NCBI GenBank assembly: GCA_965207495.1
Contig: OZ242287.1
Location: 1,612,001-1,676,000, forward strand
Length of the DNA: 64,000 nucleotides
Source of the DNA: Bin5 sp965207495
Lineage (GTDB): Bacteria > Chloroflexota > Anaerolineae > Caldilineales > Caldilineaceae
Reading direction: 5' to 3'
The notes below the pieces were generated by a model. It was not told where the DNA came from and did no database searches. It saw nothing but the letters and a program-made list of their open reading frames with translations. Every line of letters starts with the position of its first letter. The first letter of the stretch is position 1. Both the position numbers and the translations under genes were made by a program. Below are positions 16,981-25,752 of this stretch, piece after piece.

Positions 16981-18426
16981 CTACTCCCTGAAAATGACGC
17001 CAGCCTTCTCCAGTGGATGGGGGCCGACGTGCGTCAACGATTCGGCCTCGCCCGATGGCAGCATCTTGCCGCGATTGGCAAGAGACTTGCTGTCCACGCT
17101 GCTGCGCACGTCCTCCATCGCCTGCATCTCCAGCGGACCATACATTTTGGGCAGGAAGGCGAGCTTTTCCATGCCGACTCCGTGCTCGCCCGTTATGGAG
17201 CCGCCTAGTTCGACGCACAGTTCGAGGATTTCACCAGCCAGCTCCTCCGCCCGTTCCAACGCGCCCTCCTCGCGGCCGTCAAACAGGATCAGGGGGTGCA
17301 GGTTGCCGTCCCCGGCGTGGAAAACGTTGGCCACGTCGATGCCGTAGCTGGCGCTGAGCCGGTCGATCTCCGCCAGGGCATCTCCCAGCCGGCTGCGTGG
17401 AACAACCCCATCCTGCACGATATAGTCCGGTGCCAGCCGGCCCACCGCCGAGAAAGCAGCCTTGCGTCCTTTCCAGATGCGGGCGCGCTCGTCCGCGGTC
17501 TGCGCCATGCGTACCTCGATAGGCGCGGTCTCCTCGATCAGCTGCATCAGCTGGGCGAATTCGGCCTCCACCGCGCTCTCTTCTCCCTCCAGCTCGACGA
17601 TCAGCAGCGCCGGCGCGGTTGGATAACCGGCCTTAGCGCCAACTTCGGCCGCCTTGATCGCCAGCGCGTCCATGATCTCGATTGCGCCAGGCAGCAGCCC
17701 GGAGGCCACCACCGCCGTCACAGCATCTCCCGCCGCATGCAACGAATCGTAAGCCGCCAACACGGTGCGATATGTCTGTGGGATAGGAAGCAGCCGCAAT
17801 GTAATCTCCAGCGCAACGCCGAATAGCCCCTCACTGCCCACGAAGAAGCCCGGCAGATCTGGGCCGATGCCTTCCAGGCTTTCTCCGCCTAGCTCGACGA
17901 CCTCGCCATCGGGCAGCGCAACTGTCATCCCAAGAACGTGGTTGCTGGTCATGCCGTATTTCAGGCAGTGCGCCCCGCCCGAGTTGAAGGCTACGTTGCC
18001 GCCAATCGTGCAGATCGACTGGCTGGATGGATCTGGTGCGTAGTAGAGACCGTAGGGCTTCGCGGCCTCAGAGACTTTCAGATTGATCACGCCCGGCTCT
18101 ACTACGGCGATGCGCTCCTCAGCGTCCAGCCGCAGGATCCGGTCGAGGCGATTCAGGGCGATGACGATGCCTTCAGCGATCGGCAGCGAGCCGCCCGACA
18201 AGCTGGTGCCGCTCCCCCGCGCAACGAATGGGACGTCGTGCTCGTGACAAAGACGGACCGTCTCGATAACCTCCGCGCGGTCCTCAGGAATCACCACCGC
18301 GGCCGGTCTCTGCTGAAATACCGTCAACGCGTCCGATTCGTAGGTCATCAGTTGGGCCGGACGGGTCAGTAGACGGTCAGCATCATATAAGCGTGACAAT
18401 GCCTCGATCAAGGGATGAACGTTCAT
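16981..18426 (-). CDS. glcD: Glycolate oxidase catalytic FAD subunit GlcD
   Basis: GlcD oxidises glycolate (or D-lactate) to glyoxylate using FAD. The 481-aa protein has the PCMH-type FAD motif VARGSGTSLSGGSLP near residue 70, then PDPSSQSICTIGGNVAFNSGGAHCLKYG. The GlcD/D-LDH C-terminal motifs follow: NVFHAGDGNLHPLILFD and GGSITGEHGVGMEK. Length and motifs match GlcD and D-lactate dehydrogenase equally; the glcE and glcF genes nearby favour glycolate. Its ATG follows the xdhC stop by 15 bp. A 16-bp duplication in xdhC appears to have broken a former ATGA overlap. Confidence 0.94.
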   Translation of the reverse strand: MNVHPLIEALSRLYDADRLLTRPAQLMTYESDALTVFQQRPAAVVIPEDRAEVIETVRLCHEHDVPFVARGSGTSLSGGSLPIAEGIVIALNRLDRILRLDAEERIAVVEPGVINLKVSEAAKPYGLYYAPDPSSQSICTIGGNVAFNSGGAHCLKYGMTSNHVLGMTVALPDGEVVELGGESLEGIGPDLPGFFVGSEGLFGVALEITLRLLPIPQTYRTVLAAYDSLHAAGDAVTAVVASGLLPGAIEIMDALAIKAAEVGAKAGYPTAPALLIVELEGEESAVEAEFAQLMQLIEETAPIEVRMAQTADERARIWKGRKAAFSAVGRLAPDYIVQDGVVPRSRLGDALAEIDRLSASYGIDVANVFHAGDGNLHPLILFDGREEGALERAEELAGEILELCVELGGSITGEHGVGMEKLAFLPKMYGPLEMQAMEDVRSSVDSKSLANRGKMLPSGEAESLTHVGPHPLEKAGVIFRE

Positions 18427-18440
18427 CTGCCCGTTTCCTT

Positions 18441-18472
18441 ACTAAGATTCCGCACCACTAAGATTCCGCACC
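18441..18472. repeat. 16-bp perfect tandem duplication at the end of the xdhC gene
   Basis: ACTAAGATTCCGCACC occurs twice in direct succession (18441-18456 and 18457-18472). On the minus strand the second-read copy shifts frame by one and supplies the present stop TAG. Removing one copy lets the xdhC frame run on to a TGA that overlaps the glcD ATG as ATGA. Confidence 0.96.
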
Positions 18473-19206
18473 TGTACAATCTCTGCCATGATCGCCAGCG
18501 CGATCTCTCCGGGACTGCGCCCGCCCAGGTCGAGCCCGATCGGCGCGTGAATGCGCGCAATCTGTTCGTCGCTGACACCGGCCTCTCGCAGAACTTCGAC
18601 CCGTTTTGCGTGCGTGCGCTTCGAGCCGAGCGCGCCAATGTAGCCGACCGGATGGTCCAGCGCATAAATCAGGGCGGGCGTATCCAGCTTTTCGTCGTGC
18701 GTCAAAGTGACGACGTACGTTGACTCGTTCAGATTCATCTCCCGCAGAGCATCCTCAGGCCAGCTCCGAATCAGCTCGTCCGCATGGTCGAAGCGGTCTT
18801 GGGTGGCGAAGATGGGACGGGCGTCGACAACAACCGTGTGCAGACCGAGTTCGCGGGCAAAGGCGACTAGTGGAATGGCCATATGGACCGCGCCTACGAT
18901 GACCAACCTCTCCTGCGGCACATGGACGTCGATCAGCAGATCCCATTCCTGCTCTTCGGCTGGCAGCGAAATGCGTGTCGTCCGGCGCGCCTCCATCGCT
19001 TCCGCCGCGCGGGCAATGGCAGCCTGCTCCAAGGTTGTATTCCCCAATGACCCTGTGGCCGCAACGGCGGACGCGCTTCCGTCCGCCTCACGTTCCCGGC
19101 GCACCAACAGCTTACGCCCGATTTCGTCCCCGCTCAGTACGGTGACGACCGCGCACAGTTCATCCTGTCGGATCGACTCTGCAGCTGCATCGAAGAGTTC
19201 AGCCAC
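18442..19206 (-). CDS. XdhC/CoxI-family molybdenum enzyme maturation protein (Rossmann half)
   Basis: XdhC-type proteins bind the molybdenum cofactor and help insert it, sulfurated, into hydroxylases such as CoxL. The 254-aa protein has a partial N-terminal CoxI-like segment followed by the C-terminal Rossmann domain: RLVIVGAVHMAIPLVAFARELG, VVVDARPIFAT, the TLTHDEKLD block, YIGALGSKRTHAKR and APIGLDLGGRSPGEIALAI. These last motifs are diagnostic. The partner half is encoded by the next gene upstream. The last residues come from the 16-bp duplication, so the native C-terminus was probably a few residues different. Confidence 0.9.
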   Translation of the reverse strand: MAELFDAAAESIRQDELCAVVTVLSGDEIGRKLLVRREREADGSASAVAATGSLGNTTLEQAAIARAAEAMEARRTTRISLPAEEQEWDLLIDVHVPQERLVIVGAVHMAIPLVAFARELGLHTVVVDARPIFATQDRFDHADELIRSWPEDALREMNLNESTYVVTLTHDEKLDTPALIYALDHPVGYIGALGSKRTHAKRVEVLREAGVSDEQIARIHAPIGLDLGGRSPGEIALAIMAEIVQVRNLSGAES

Positions 19207-19222
19207 CTTTACCTTCTCCAGA

Positions 19223-19597
19223 CTACCAATTCAGCGGCTCAATAAACACTTCAATCGTGCCGCCGCATGCCAGACCCACCTCCCAGGCCGTCTCGTCGGC
19301 GATGCCATAGGAGACGAGGCGCGGCTTGCCCGTAGTCAACACCTCCAGCGCCTCCTGCACCGTGGCGCTCTCGACACACCCGCCACTGACGGACCCGACC
19401 ATCGCGCCGTCCTCGGACACGGCCAGCTTCGCCCCGAGCGGCCGCGGCGCCGAACCGTACACCTGCACTACAGTTGCCAGAGCAACCTGTTTGCCTGCCT
19501 GTTGCCAGTTGTCGATATCAGCCAGTATCTCTTTCACGATAGGACCTGCTTTCCCCTGGTGAGCGAAATGAGCCTTCGAGGCGAGAACATCTGCCAA
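19223..19597 (-). CDS. XdhC/CoxI-family protein, N-terminal-domain type
   Basis: This 124-aa protein carries the XdhC_CoxI domain: ALATVVQVYGSAPRPLGAKLAV, then VGSVSGGCVES and GLACGGTIEVFIEPL. The GGC and CGG cysteines are those found in MoCo maturation factors. It forms a two-gene set with the Rossmann-domain protein downstream, 16 bp away; in many bacteria both parts are one chain. The listed start is TTG preceded by GGAG. A GTG at 19537, giving a start VKEILADIDNW, fits family alignments better and may be the true start. Confidence 0.85.
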   Translation of the reverse strand: MADVLASKAHFAHQGKAGPIVKEILADIDNWQQAGKQVALATVVQVYGSAPRPLGAKLAVSEDGAMVGSVSGGCVESATVQEALEVLTTGKPRLVSYGIADETAWEVGLACGGTIEVFIEPLNW

Positions 19598-19655
19598 AAT
19601 GGCTCCGTGCGTCTCGATTAGCGCTGTGTCCCTGAGAATTCCTGTGAGCCTCTCT

Positions 19656-20843
19656 TCATGTCTGCGCGTCTGACATCACCTGCGCCAGCTGTTCCAGACT
19701 GATCAGATTGTGTACCGGCAGAAAATCGTCGGTGTGCGGCAGCGCCGCCTGAATCCCGCGCGTCAGCGGCTCGTAGCTCGGCGAACCTAGTAGCGGATTT
19801 AGCCAGATCAGCCGGTGACAGCTGCGTTGCAAACGGCCCATCTCCTGTCCCAGCATCTCCGGGTCGCCCCGATCCCAGCCATCGCTGATCACGAGCACAA
19901 TCGCCCCCTGCCCGCACACGCGTCGCGCCCAGTCGAAATTGAAGGCGCGGATCGCTTCGCCGATGCGGGTTCCCCCAGCCCAATCATGCACCGCGTGCGC
20001 GGCCTGATCAAGGGCCTGGTCAATGTCTCGTCGCTTCAGATGACGCGTGATCCGTGTCAGCCTTGTGCTGAATACGAAAGCCTCTACCCTGTCCAGTGCA
20101 TGCGTGATCGAGTACAGAAACTGTAGCAGCACCCGGCTGTACCGATCCATCGAACCGCTAATGTCGGCCAGCGCGATTATCGGCCGGCGCCGTGTCTTCC
20201 GCTGGCGCCGGGCAATGACCAGCGGTTCGCCTCCGTAGCGTATATTCTGACGCAGCGACCGCCGTAGGTCGACCTGATCGCCGTGGCTGGCCGGCACTCG
20301 GCGCCGTGTGCGCCGTTCTGCCGGCGACCACTGCATCTGCTCCATAAACAATTGTACTTGCTGCAGTTCGTATTCGGTCATCGTTGCGAAGTCCCTGCTG
20401 CGCAGAGCTTCGACGCTGCTGTACGTGTAAATCTTGTCGACTAGGGGCTCTTGGTCGACCTGAGGGCTATCCTCTTGCTGCTCGCGATTGGCCTGAATCA
20501 GGCGGTACTGGATCTCTCCCTGCGGCGTTCTCTGAAGCAGTTCGCCAAGATTAATGCGGGCAAGCTCCTGCCTCTCCCTCGCCCGCCAAAACAGGTCAAA
20601 CGCCTCATCGAACAGCTCCAGGTGCTCCTGCCGGCTTACCAGAATGGCCTTGGCCGCGTCGCGGGCCTGCTCTCTAACCCGCAGATCGATCAGCGTCAAG
20701 GCTTCCGCCAAATCGAGAATCTGTGTTGGCGTGACAGGGATGCTCAGCCCACGCAGCAGGCGGGCAAACAGCAGCATGTTCTGAAGGAAATTGCCATCAA
20801 CCCCGTTGGATGACGGCGAGAGGATATCGGCTTGCGACTGCAC
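19656..20843 (-). CDS. coxE: CoxE-like VWA-domain protein
   Basis: CoxE works with the MoxR-type ATPase CoxD in post-translational maturation of the CO-dehydrogenase active site in characterised systems. The 395-aa protein has an N-terminal helical region and a C-terminal von Willebrand A domain with the MIDAS motif (ALADISGSMDRYS; DxSGS). Further MIDAS elements are GGTRIGEAIRAF and VISDGWDRGD. It starts with GTG whose G is the last base of the coxD stop, so the two genes overlap by one base and are coupled. Confidence 0.92.
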   Translation of the reverse strand: MQSQADILSPSSNGVDGNFLQNMLLFARLLRGLSIPVTPTQILDLAEALTLIDLRVREQARDAAKAILVSRQEHLELFDEAFDLFWRARERQELARINLGELLQRTPQGEIQYRLIQANREQQEDSPQVDQEPLVDKIYTYSSVEALRSRDFATMTEYELQQVQLFMEQMQWSPAERRTRRRVPASHGDQVDLRRSLRQNIRYGGEPLVIARRQRKTRRRPIIALADISGSMDRYSRVLLQFLYSITHALDRVEAFVFSTRLTRITRHLKRRDIDQALDQAAHAVHDWAGGTRIGEAIRAFNFDWARRVCGQGAIVLVISDGWDRGDPEMLGQEMGRLQRSCHRLIWLNPLLGSPSYEPLTRGIQAALPHTDDFLPVHNLISLEQLAQVMSDAQT

Positions 20844-21814
20844 TATTCATTTACCGCAGCAGACTTGCGTAGCACCTGAACGATATCGCGAACGGTCTGC
20901 CCCTGCACCTTTTCGATGTCGTCCCGGTATTTGAGAAGCACGCCCAGCGTTTCGTCCACCACGTCCTCGGTAAGCTCCTCCTGATCGAGCGCGGTCAGGG
21001 CATTCATCCAGTCCAGCGTCTCAGCAACGCCAGGGAACTTGTACAGTTCCCCGCGCCGCAACTCCTGCACAAAGCCCACGACCTCGCGTGACAGCCTCTC
21101 CGAAGCGTCCGGCGCCTTGGCCCTCAGGATCGTATACTCTTTCTCGAAGCTGGGGTAGTCGATCCAGTGGTAGAGGCAGCGTCGTTTCAGCGCGTCGTGA
21201 ATCTCGCGCGTGCGGTTGGACGTAATGACGACCACCGGCGGCACCGCCGCTTGAATCGTGCCGATCTCGGGAATCGTAATCTGAAAGTCGCTTAGAACCT
21301 CCAACAGAAACGCTTCAAACTCCTCATCGGCCCGGTCCAGTTCATCAATCAACAGAATTGGGGCTTTCCCGTTCTGCTGCCCGCGGCTGTCTATCGCCTG
21401 CAACAGCGGTCGGCGCAGCAAAAAAGTGTCGCTGAACAGATCCTGGATCGCCGACTCTCTCAACCCTTTATCCTTGGGTGCTGCGGATCCCTCCGGCGTC
21501 TGCGAGCCGGACCCGGTTGCTTCCATCAGCCGGATCTGCAGCATTTGGCGGGCGTAGTTCCATTCATACACCGCCGTACTGACATCCAGACCCTCATAAC
21601 ATTGCAGCCGGATCAGCCGCGTGTCAAGCATCTGTGACAGAATCTTCGCGACTTCGGTCTTGCCTACGCCTGCCTCTCCCTCAAGGAACAAAGGGCGATT
21701 AAGTTTGAGCGCGAGGAATACTGCCGTTGCCAGGCTGTGGTCCGCGATATACGCTTTCGTTCGCAGGGCTTCAGCGACGGATTCAACGGAGGGTAACTGT
21801 ATCGGAGTGATCAT
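20843..21814 (-). CDS. coxD: CoxD-like MoxR-family AAA+ ATPase
   Basis: This is a MoxR-type AAA+ ATPase acting as a chaperone for cofactor assembly with CoxE. The 323-aa protein shows Walker A (EGEAGVGKTE), Walker B (ILLIDELDRAD), sensor 1 (VVITSNRTRE) and an arginine-rich segment (HDALKRRCLYHWIDYP). Its start overlaps the stop of the upstream kinase-like gene by ATGA, and its stop overlaps the coxE start, so three genes are translationally chained. Confidence 0.93.
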   Translation of the reverse strand: MITPIQLPSVESVAEALRTKAYIADHSLATAVFLALKLNRPLFLEGEAGVGKTEVAKILSQMLDTRLIRLQCYEGLDVSTAVYEWNYARQMLQIRLMEATGSGSQTPEGSAAPKDKGLRESAIQDLFSDTFLLRRPLLQAIDSRGQQNGKAPILLIDELDRADEEFEAFLLEVLSDFQITIPEIGTIQAAVPPVVVITSNRTREIHDALKRRCLYHWIDYPSFEKEYTILRAKAPDASERLSREVVGFVQELRRGELYKFPGVAETLDWMNALTALDQEELTEDVVDETLGVLLKYRDDIEKVQGQTVRDIVQVLRKSAAVNE

Positions 21815-22353
21815 TGCGGCGCCGCTGAGTTAGGATAATTTAGTGACTGCAGCCAGGCCGAGGCCTCTCGCGGCCTCTTGAACCGGTTCACGGTAAGATG
21901 CCTGAATTCTTCGCTCGACAGAAGCGCCAAATACTTCTCTCGGTGGCTTCGATGGCTTGTGTATGCATACCATATAATGCTGTCGCGTCCGAAAATGCCG
22001 CGGACCGACTCACGATTTCCGTTCCACAACTCCTGCTGCGCGAAGAGTCGGCAAGCCGTGCGCCACAGAACGCGCCCCATCACAGAAATCAGCCCGTAGT
22101 CCAACCAGGCAAGATGGGTCGCACGACTCCAGACGATTTTTCGGCTCTGGCTGTAATTGCCGTCAACAACCCAGGCGTCGCCTGCCGTTGCCTCCTGCAC
22201 GCGACCGCGAAAAACAGGCCTGGAGGCGGCCTGCCAGTTCGCTTCCCAGTACAGCGCATCCAGCTCAACGTGAGGCAGATCCAGCGTCCGGGCTATCTGC
22301 CGCGCCAAGGTCGTCTTGCCGGAACCGCTGACGCCAATCACGACAAGGCGCAT
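21811..22353 (-). CDS. P-loop nucleotide kinase-like protein (FlaR/topology-modulation type)
   Basis: This is a small NTPase of the adenylate-kinase-like group often annotated as topology modulation protein or FlaR. It has Walker A (GVSGSGKTTLARQ), then LPHVELDALYWEANW, WVVDGNYS and a W-rich middle (WLDYGLISVMGRVLWRT). Its actual substrate is unknown for the whole family. It is inserted between coxM and coxD, with an ATGA overlap onto coxD, so it is expressed with the CO-dehydrogenase maturation genes. Whether it contributes to that process, for example by nucleotide handling for MCD cofactor, is open. Confidence 0.87.
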   Translation of the reverse strand: MRLVVIGVSGSGKTTLARQIARTLDLPHVELDALYWEANWQAASRPVFRGRVQEATAGDAWVVDGNYSQSRKIVWSRATHLAWLDYGLISVMGRVLWRTACRLFAQQELWNGNRESVRGIFGRDSIIWYAYTSHRSHREKYLALLSSEEFRHLTVNRFKRPREASAWLQSLNYPNSAAPQ

Positions 22354-22433
22354 AATCCTGGCTGTTCAGCGGACAGCGACCAGTGGCCTAAGCGTCACCT
22401 GGCCACCAGCCACTGTCCACTGGAAACTGCTGT

Positions 22434-23291
22434 TTATGCTCTATCTCTGGCCGTGCGCAGTGCCTGCGCGCCAATCGCCTTGGCCAGTTCCTGCCGATAT
22501 CCGGCCGAGGCAAACATGTCGCCGGCCGCGTCGGGAATCGACAAGTTGCTGACCGCATTCTCTATCGCGCCGTCGCTAAGATCCGAGCCGACCAGGCTCC
22601 CGGCCACTCCGTTCGCAGACACCGCTGTCGCGGAAACGCCGTTGAAGCAGAGGCTGGCGCCGGTGCAGCTGCCGCCGGCGCCGCGTGTCACGACCGCCGC
22701 GGCCCCGCACAGCGCGTAGCCAGACGCCGGATGTTCGAATTTCACGTAGGCGGAACCGGTTCCCGCCGAAGCCGCCGATATTTCAACCTCTGTCAGGATC
22801 TCATCCGCTTGCAACGAGGTCATCATCAGATCGACGAAGAACTCGGAAGCGCTGACGGAGCGGCTGCCGTTGGGACCCGACACGTGTAACGTCGCGCCTA
22901 GCGCCAAGGCCGCTGCCGGCAGATCCGAAGCAGGGTCGGCGTGTGAAAGGTTGCCGCCGATCGTGCCGCGATATCGGACCTGGCGGTCACCGATCTGGCC
23001 GGCCGCCTCCGCCAACAACGGTGCGGCGGCCTGCACGTCGGCCGAGTTGGCTATCTCATTGTAGGTAACGCATGCGCCGATGTGCAGACTTCCGTTGGAA
23101 CGGCTTATTCCCTGCAAGGCATCGATGCGTCCGATATCGACCAGCGCAGCAGGCGTTGCCAACCGTAGCTTCATTACCGGGATCAAGCTGTGGCCGCCTG
23201 CAAGTACTTTGGCGTCCGGGTTATCGGAAAGAATCTGAACCGCCTCCTGTACAGAGGACGGGCGATGATAATCGAATTTGGATGGGAACAT
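22434..23291 (-). CDS. coxM: CO-dehydrogenase-like FAD-binding medium subunit
   Basis: This subunit carries FAD and passes electrons from the iron-sulfur subunit onward. The 285-aa protein has MFPSKFDYHRPSSVQEAV, AGGHSLIPVMKLRLA (AGGxS FAD contact) and RYRGTIGGNLSHADPASDLP (TIGG motif), all standard for the xanthine dehydrogenase medium-subunit family, followed by the C-terminal CO_deh_flav_C-type domain. It follows coxL by 88 bp. Family assignment is firm; substrate of the complex is not. Confidence 0.93.
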   Translation of the reverse strand: MFPSKFDYHRPSSVQEAVQILSDNPDAKVLAGGHSLIPVMKLRLATPAALVDIGRIDALQGISRSNGSLHIGACVTYNEIANSADVQAAAPLLAEAAGQIGDRQVRYRGTIGGNLSHADPASDLPAAALALGATLHVSGPNGSRSVSASEFFVDLMMTSLQADEILTEVEISAASAGTGSAYVKFEHPASGYALCGAAAVVTRGAGGSCTGASLCFNGVSATAVSANGVAGSLVGSDLSDGAIENAVSNLSIPDAAGDMFASAGYRQELAKAIGAQALRTARDRA

Positions 23292-23379
23292 TCGTTTTAC
23301 TCCAGTTGTGCGTTTTGAGTTTCTCGTCTTCAGTTAGCCTCTGCGAAAGAGGTAGTTACGAAACACGAGAAACCGAAAA

Positions 23380-25737
23380 CTATTTCATTGCATTCCAGAC
23401 CTTCTCCGATGTCACCGGCATGTCGATATGGGTGACGCCGAAGGGAGACAGCGCGTCGACGACCGCGTTGACCACCGCTGCCGGAGAAGCGATCGAGCCG
23501 GCTTCACCGACACCTTTTACGCCCAGCGGGTTGTGCGGGCAGGGTGTCACCGTACGGTCGGTTTCAAAGGATGGCATGAAGTGCGCCTTGGGCACTGCAT
23601 AGTCCAACATCGTACCGCTGAGCAGATTGGCGCCTTCGTCGTATACCGCCGTCTCATACAGAGACTGCCCGATGCCCTGGGCGATGCCACCGTGTACCTG
23701 TCCATCCACAATCATCGGGTTGATAACGTTGCCCACGTCGTCGACCGCCAGATAGCGCTGCAATGTAACATTACCCGTCTGTGTGCAGATTTCGACGATC
23801 GCGATGTGCGTGCCAAAGGGGTAGACGAAGTTGGCCGGATCGTAGAAGCTGGTCGCCTCCAGCGCCGGCTCGATTCCCTTGGGCAGGTTGTGGGCCAGGT
23901 AGGCCTGCAACGCTACATCGGGCAGAGACTGACTCTGGTCCGGGGAACCTTTGACAAAGAAATTGCCATCTTCAAACTCGATGTCCTCCTCGGCGGCCTC
24001 CAGCAGGTGCGCGGCAATTGTACGTGCTTTGTCCACAACCTTCTCTGCCGCGGAAGCGATTGCGCTGCCGCCCGTGGCCGCGCTGCGGCTGCCATATGTG
24101 CCCCAGCCGTGCGGCATGGAGCCGGTATCGCCCTCGACCACGTCGATGTCATCGTAGGGAACACCCAGCGCGCTGGCTACGATTTGCGCGAAGGTAGTCT
24201 CGTGGCCCTGACCGTGGCCGGAACAGCCGCTGTAGACCGTCACTTTGCCGGTGGCGTGGACGCGCACAACCGCGCTTTCCCACTGGCCAGCCTGGGCGCC
24301 AAGCGAACCAACTACTGCCGACGGCGCCAGACCACAGGCCTCGATGTAGGTTGAAAGGCCGAGACCCAGGTACCTGCCCTGTTCTCTGGCCGCTGCCTGC
24401 TCCTTGCGGAAGTCGTCGTATCCGATCGCCTCCAGCCCCTTGTCCAGGGCCCCTTCGTAGTTGCCGCTATCATACGCAAGCGCAACCTGTGTCTGGTATG
24501 GGAAGTTGTCCGGCGCAACGAAATTGCGTCGGCGGATCTCTGCCGGATCGATGCCGGTGACACGGGCCGCCTCATCCACCAAGCGCTCGACGACGAACGT
24601 AGCTTCAGGCCGGCCGGCGCCGCGGTAGGCGTCAACGGGGACCGTATGGGTGAATACGCCATACACATGGCAATAGATTGCCGGCAGGTCATACTCGCCG
24701 GACATGAGCGTGCCGTAGAGATAGGTGGGTACAGCCGGCGCGAATGTGGACAGATAGGCGCCCATCGCCGCGTACGTGTCGACCCGCAGACCAATGAATC
24801 TGCCGTCAGCGTCGATCGCCATCTCGCCGTGCGTCACGTGGTCGCGGCCATGCGCGTCAGTGATATAGGTCTCGGTACGCGTCGCTGTCCATTTGACCGG
24901 GCGGCCGACCTGCATCGAGGCCCACGCCGCGATTGCCTCGTCCGCGTAGTGATGAATCTTGCTGCCGAAACCACCGCCAACCTCCGGCGCAATGACCCGG
25001 ATCTTGTGTTCGGGCAAGCCCAGCGAGGCCAGACTCATCAGCAGGCGGTGGATATGGGGATTCTGGGTCGTCATGTAGAGCACCAGCTCGCCGGTGATGT
25101 TGTTGTAGTCGGCAAGCGCGGCGCGCGGCTCCATCGCATTGGGAATCAGGCGGTTGTTGACGATATCCAGGCTGGCGACGTGCGCAGCGTTGGCAAAGGC
25201 GGCGTCCGTGCTCTCCTTGTCGCCAATCTCCCAGTCGAAGGCGATATTGTTGGGCGCATCGTCATGCACGAGCGGCGCGCCGTCCGCAGTCGCCTTTTTG
25301 GGGTCCGCGACTCCGTCGCGCGGATCGTAATCAACATAGATCAATTCGAGCGCGTCGTGCGCCGTGTATTGATCTTCGGCGACAACGATTGCCACTCCGT
25401 CACCGACGTAGCGCGTCGTGTCCTTCGCCAGCATGAAGTGTTCGGGCGTCTTCAATCCCGGCAGCAGCCAGCCGACCGGTACGCCGCCGGGAACGCCGCT
25501 CTCTTCGATGTCCTTGGCCGTGTAGACGCCCAGCACGCCATCCAATGCCTCGGCTTCGCTGGTGTCGATGCTGTTAATCCCGGCGTGGGCATAGTCGCTT
25601 CTCAATATCGTGCAGTAGACCATGCCTGCCAGCTGCAAGTCATCCGTGTATTTGGCCCGGCCGGTTATCAGCTCGGGATCCTCTCGTCGGCGGATGGATG
25701 AACCGAATCCAGCCGCGCCGTTGCTTTCACCTGCCAT
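23380..25737 (-). CDS. coxL: Form II CO-dehydrogenase-like molybdopterin-binding large subunit
   Basis: This is the catalytic subunit of a molybdenum hydroxylase with molybdopterin cytosine dinucleotide. The 785-aa protein has the expected motifs: GRAKYTDDL near residue 26, APEVGGGFGSK near 250, and the active-site loop AYRGAGR at residues 370-376. AYRGAGR marks form II (BMS-type) enzymes; true form I CO dehydrogenases have AYxCSFR with the Cu-binding Cys, absent here. The C-terminus has GVKGVGEAGS with the general-base Glu. CO oxidation by form II enzymes is disputed, so an aldehyde or N-heterocycle substrate is possible. Order coxS-coxL-coxM with maturation genes is conserved. Confidence 0.94.
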   Translation of the reverse strand: MAGESNGAAGFGSSIRRREDPELITGRAKYTDDLQLAGMVYCTILRSDYAHAGINSIDTSEAEALDGVLGVYTAKDIEESGVPGGVPVGWLLPGLKTPEHFMLAKDTTRYVGDGVAIVVAEDQYTAHDALELIYVDYDPRDGVADPKKATADGAPLVHDDAPNNIAFDWEIGDKESTDAAFANAAHVASLDIVNNRLIPNAMEPRAALADYNNITGELVLYMTTQNPHIHRLLMSLASLGLPEHKIRVIAPEVGGGFGSKIHHYADEAIAAWASMQVGRPVKWTATRTETYITDAHGRDHVTHGEMAIDADGRFIGLRVDTYAAMGAYLSTFAPAVPTYLYGTLMSGEYDLPAIYCHVYGVFTHTVPVDAYRGAGRPEATFVVERLVDEAARVTGIDPAEIRRRNFVAPDNFPYQTQVALAYDSGNYEGALDKGLEAIGYDDFRKEQAAAREQGRYLGLGLSTYIEACGLAPSAVVGSLGAQAGQWESAVVRVHATGKVTVYSGCSGHGQGHETTFAQIVASALGVPYDDIDVVEGDTGSMPHGWGTYGSRSAATGGSAIASAAEKVVDKARTIAAHLLEAAEEDIEFEDGNFFVKGSPDQSQSLPDVALQAYLAHNLPKGIEPALEATSFYDPANFVYPFGTHIAIVEICTQTGNVTLQRYLAVDDVGNVINPMIVDGQVHGGIAQGIGQSLYETAVYDEGANLLSGTMLDYAVPKAHFMPSFETDRTVTPCPHNPLGVKGVGEAGSIASPAAVVNAVVDALSPFGVTHIDMPVTSEKVWNAMK

Positions 25738-25752
25738 ATTCCAGTTCCTCCC

